Positions 63,436-64,000 of a DNA stretch of 64,000 bases are shown here, piece after piece. Every line of letters begins with the position of its first letter. The stretch's first letter is position 1. Position numbers and translations under genes: made by a program. The DNA is from Oleiagrimonas sp963821885 (GTDB lineage: Bacteria > Pseudomonadota > Gammaproteobacteria > Xanthomonadales > Rhodanobacteraceae): the NCBI GenBank assembly GCA_963821885.1, contig CAWGFN010000002.1, forward strand, positions 620,001 to 684,000, in the 5' to 3' direction. The notes below the pieces were generated by a model. The model saw nothing but the letters and a program-made list of their open reading frames with translations. It searched no databases and had not been told where the DNA came from.

Positions 63436-63473
63436 GGTCGGCATCTCTGTGAAATCCGCCCATTGTCGCAGAT

Positions 63474-63517
63474 GGGGACGGAGCACGTTAAGCCGCTGCT
63501 TAACGTGCTCCGTCCCC
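63474..63517. repeat. 44-bp palindrome, copy 5 (GCAC type)
   Basis: GGGGACGGAGCACGTTAAGC, loop CGCT, and the exact reverse complement. It lies between the IDH start and the end of the RND transporter gene, both on the minus strand. Confidence 0.95.
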
Positions 63518-63549
63518 CCTAGTAGGTAGACGAGTGGCTTCCCGTACCC

Positions 63550-64000
63550 CTAGTTGGCAGCTGCGCGCTCCAGCCGCCGCTGGCGACGCCGTTCCCGCCG
63601 ACGCGCCCGGCGCGCCTTGACCCGGTCCGACAGGCAGGTGAAGACCAGGTAGATGGCCGGCGTGCTGAGCAGGGTCAGGCTCTGCGAGATGATCAGGCCG
63701 CCGATCACGGCCACGCCCAGCGGGCGGCGCAGCTCGGCGCCGGCGCCCAGGCCGATGGCCAGCGGCAGCGCCGCCAGGATCGCCACCATGGTGGTCATCA
63801 TGATCGGCCGGAAGCGCACGATGCAGGCCTCGAAGATCGCGTCGCGCGGGCTCATGCCCTGCTCGCGCTGCGCCACCAGGGCGAAGTCGATCATCATGAT
63901 CGCGTTCTTCTTCACCAGGCCGATCAGCAGCACCAGCGCCATCATCGCCACGATCGACAGCTCCATGTTGGCCAGCAGCAGCGCGGCCAGCGCGCCGGTG
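63550..64000 (-). CDS. RND efflux transporter, C-terminal part (start outside window)
   Basis: The 150 residues present are the end of an inner-membrane HAE1-type RND pump: LVGLVKKNAIMMIDFA-like LLIGLVKKNAIMMIDFALVA, RDAIFEACIVRFRPIMMTTM, and GAGAELRRPLGVAVIGGLI, then SQSLTLLSTPAIYL. These are the last three or four helices, which include the proton-relay region's partner motifs. The tail is highly basic (RRARRRERRRQRR). The family works with a membrane fusion protein and an outer-membrane channel to export drugs or metals; the rest of the operon lies beyond 64000. Confidence 0.92.
   Translation of the reverse strand, partial: TGALAALLLANMELSIVAMMALVLLIGLVKKNAIMMIDFALVAQREQGMSPRDAIFEACIVRFRPIMMTTMVAILAALPLAIGLGAGAELRRPLGVAVIGGLIISQSLTLLSTPAIYLVFTCLSDRVKARRARRRERRRQRRLERAAAN

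Overview
The window is a 64-kb stretch of a high-GC, gene-dense chromosome. The gene set points to a gammaproteobacterium of the order Xanthomonadales, probably the Rhodanobacteraceae/Lysobacteraceae group: an XpsL-M-N-D style type II secretion block, a monomeric NADP-isocitrate dehydrogenase, CLP/CRP-like sites and GTAG-type palindromic intergenic repeats. This placement is inference from gene content; no rRNA or tRNA gene was recognised to settle it.

Layout. 0-9 kb: remnant of an EAL domain, a zinc-ribbon membrane protein, an SRAP protein, a UGT-like glycosyltransferase, a secreted Cys-rich protein ending in what looks like an Hsp70 peptide-binding domain, a secreted metallophosphoesterase, an S9 peptidase and YchJ. 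9-18.5 kb: a methylglyoxal-synthase-like protein with two tandem domains, a SpmAB-like membrane protein, an NRDE protein, EnvC, TatABC, a SYLF protein, ferrochelatase, a frameshifted alpha/beta hydrolase and a GFA protein. 18.5-22.9 kb: a five-gene, fully overlapping operon (membrane protein, XRE regulator, TAP-like hydrolase, NatA/NatB-type ABC exporter) behind two copies of one inverted-repeat operator.

23.6-35.7 kb is a complete-looking Tad (Flp) pilus operon on the minus strand. Order: Flp pilin, TadG, TadE-like protein, an unknown duplicated-domain secreted protein, a second small pilin-like protein, CpaB, the secretin, an FHA-TadA ATPase, TadB, TadC, a DUF192 protein, TadD and TadE. No TadZ or prepilin peptidase is encoded in it. 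Back-to-back with it is a chaperone-usher fimbrial operon (36.3-41.6 kb) with a textbook sigma-54 promoter and an upstream inverted repeat suited to an enhancer-binding protein. Both pilus operons carry a strong hairpin immediately after the major pilin gene.

42-52 kb: an FNR-like flavoprotein, a YadG/YadH-type ABC exporter, a 2OG-Fe oxygenase, an OmpH/Skp protein, and the L-M-N-D part of a type II secretion system with its E-K part absent. 52-64 kb: two tandem truncated DUF2167 proteins, HrpB helicase, TatD nuclease, a pseudouridine synthase and a methyltransferase joined in one open frame, a lipoprotein-type methyltransferase, a NYN protein, a LysR regulator, monomeric IDH and the end of an RND pump.

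The most unusual local feature is a family of five 44-bp palindromes at 55.7-63.5 kb. They show compensatory base changes between copies. Two copies supply the stop codon of a neighbouring gene and one is read through in frame, joining two enzymes. I saw no CRISPR array, insertion sequence, tRNA or rRNA.
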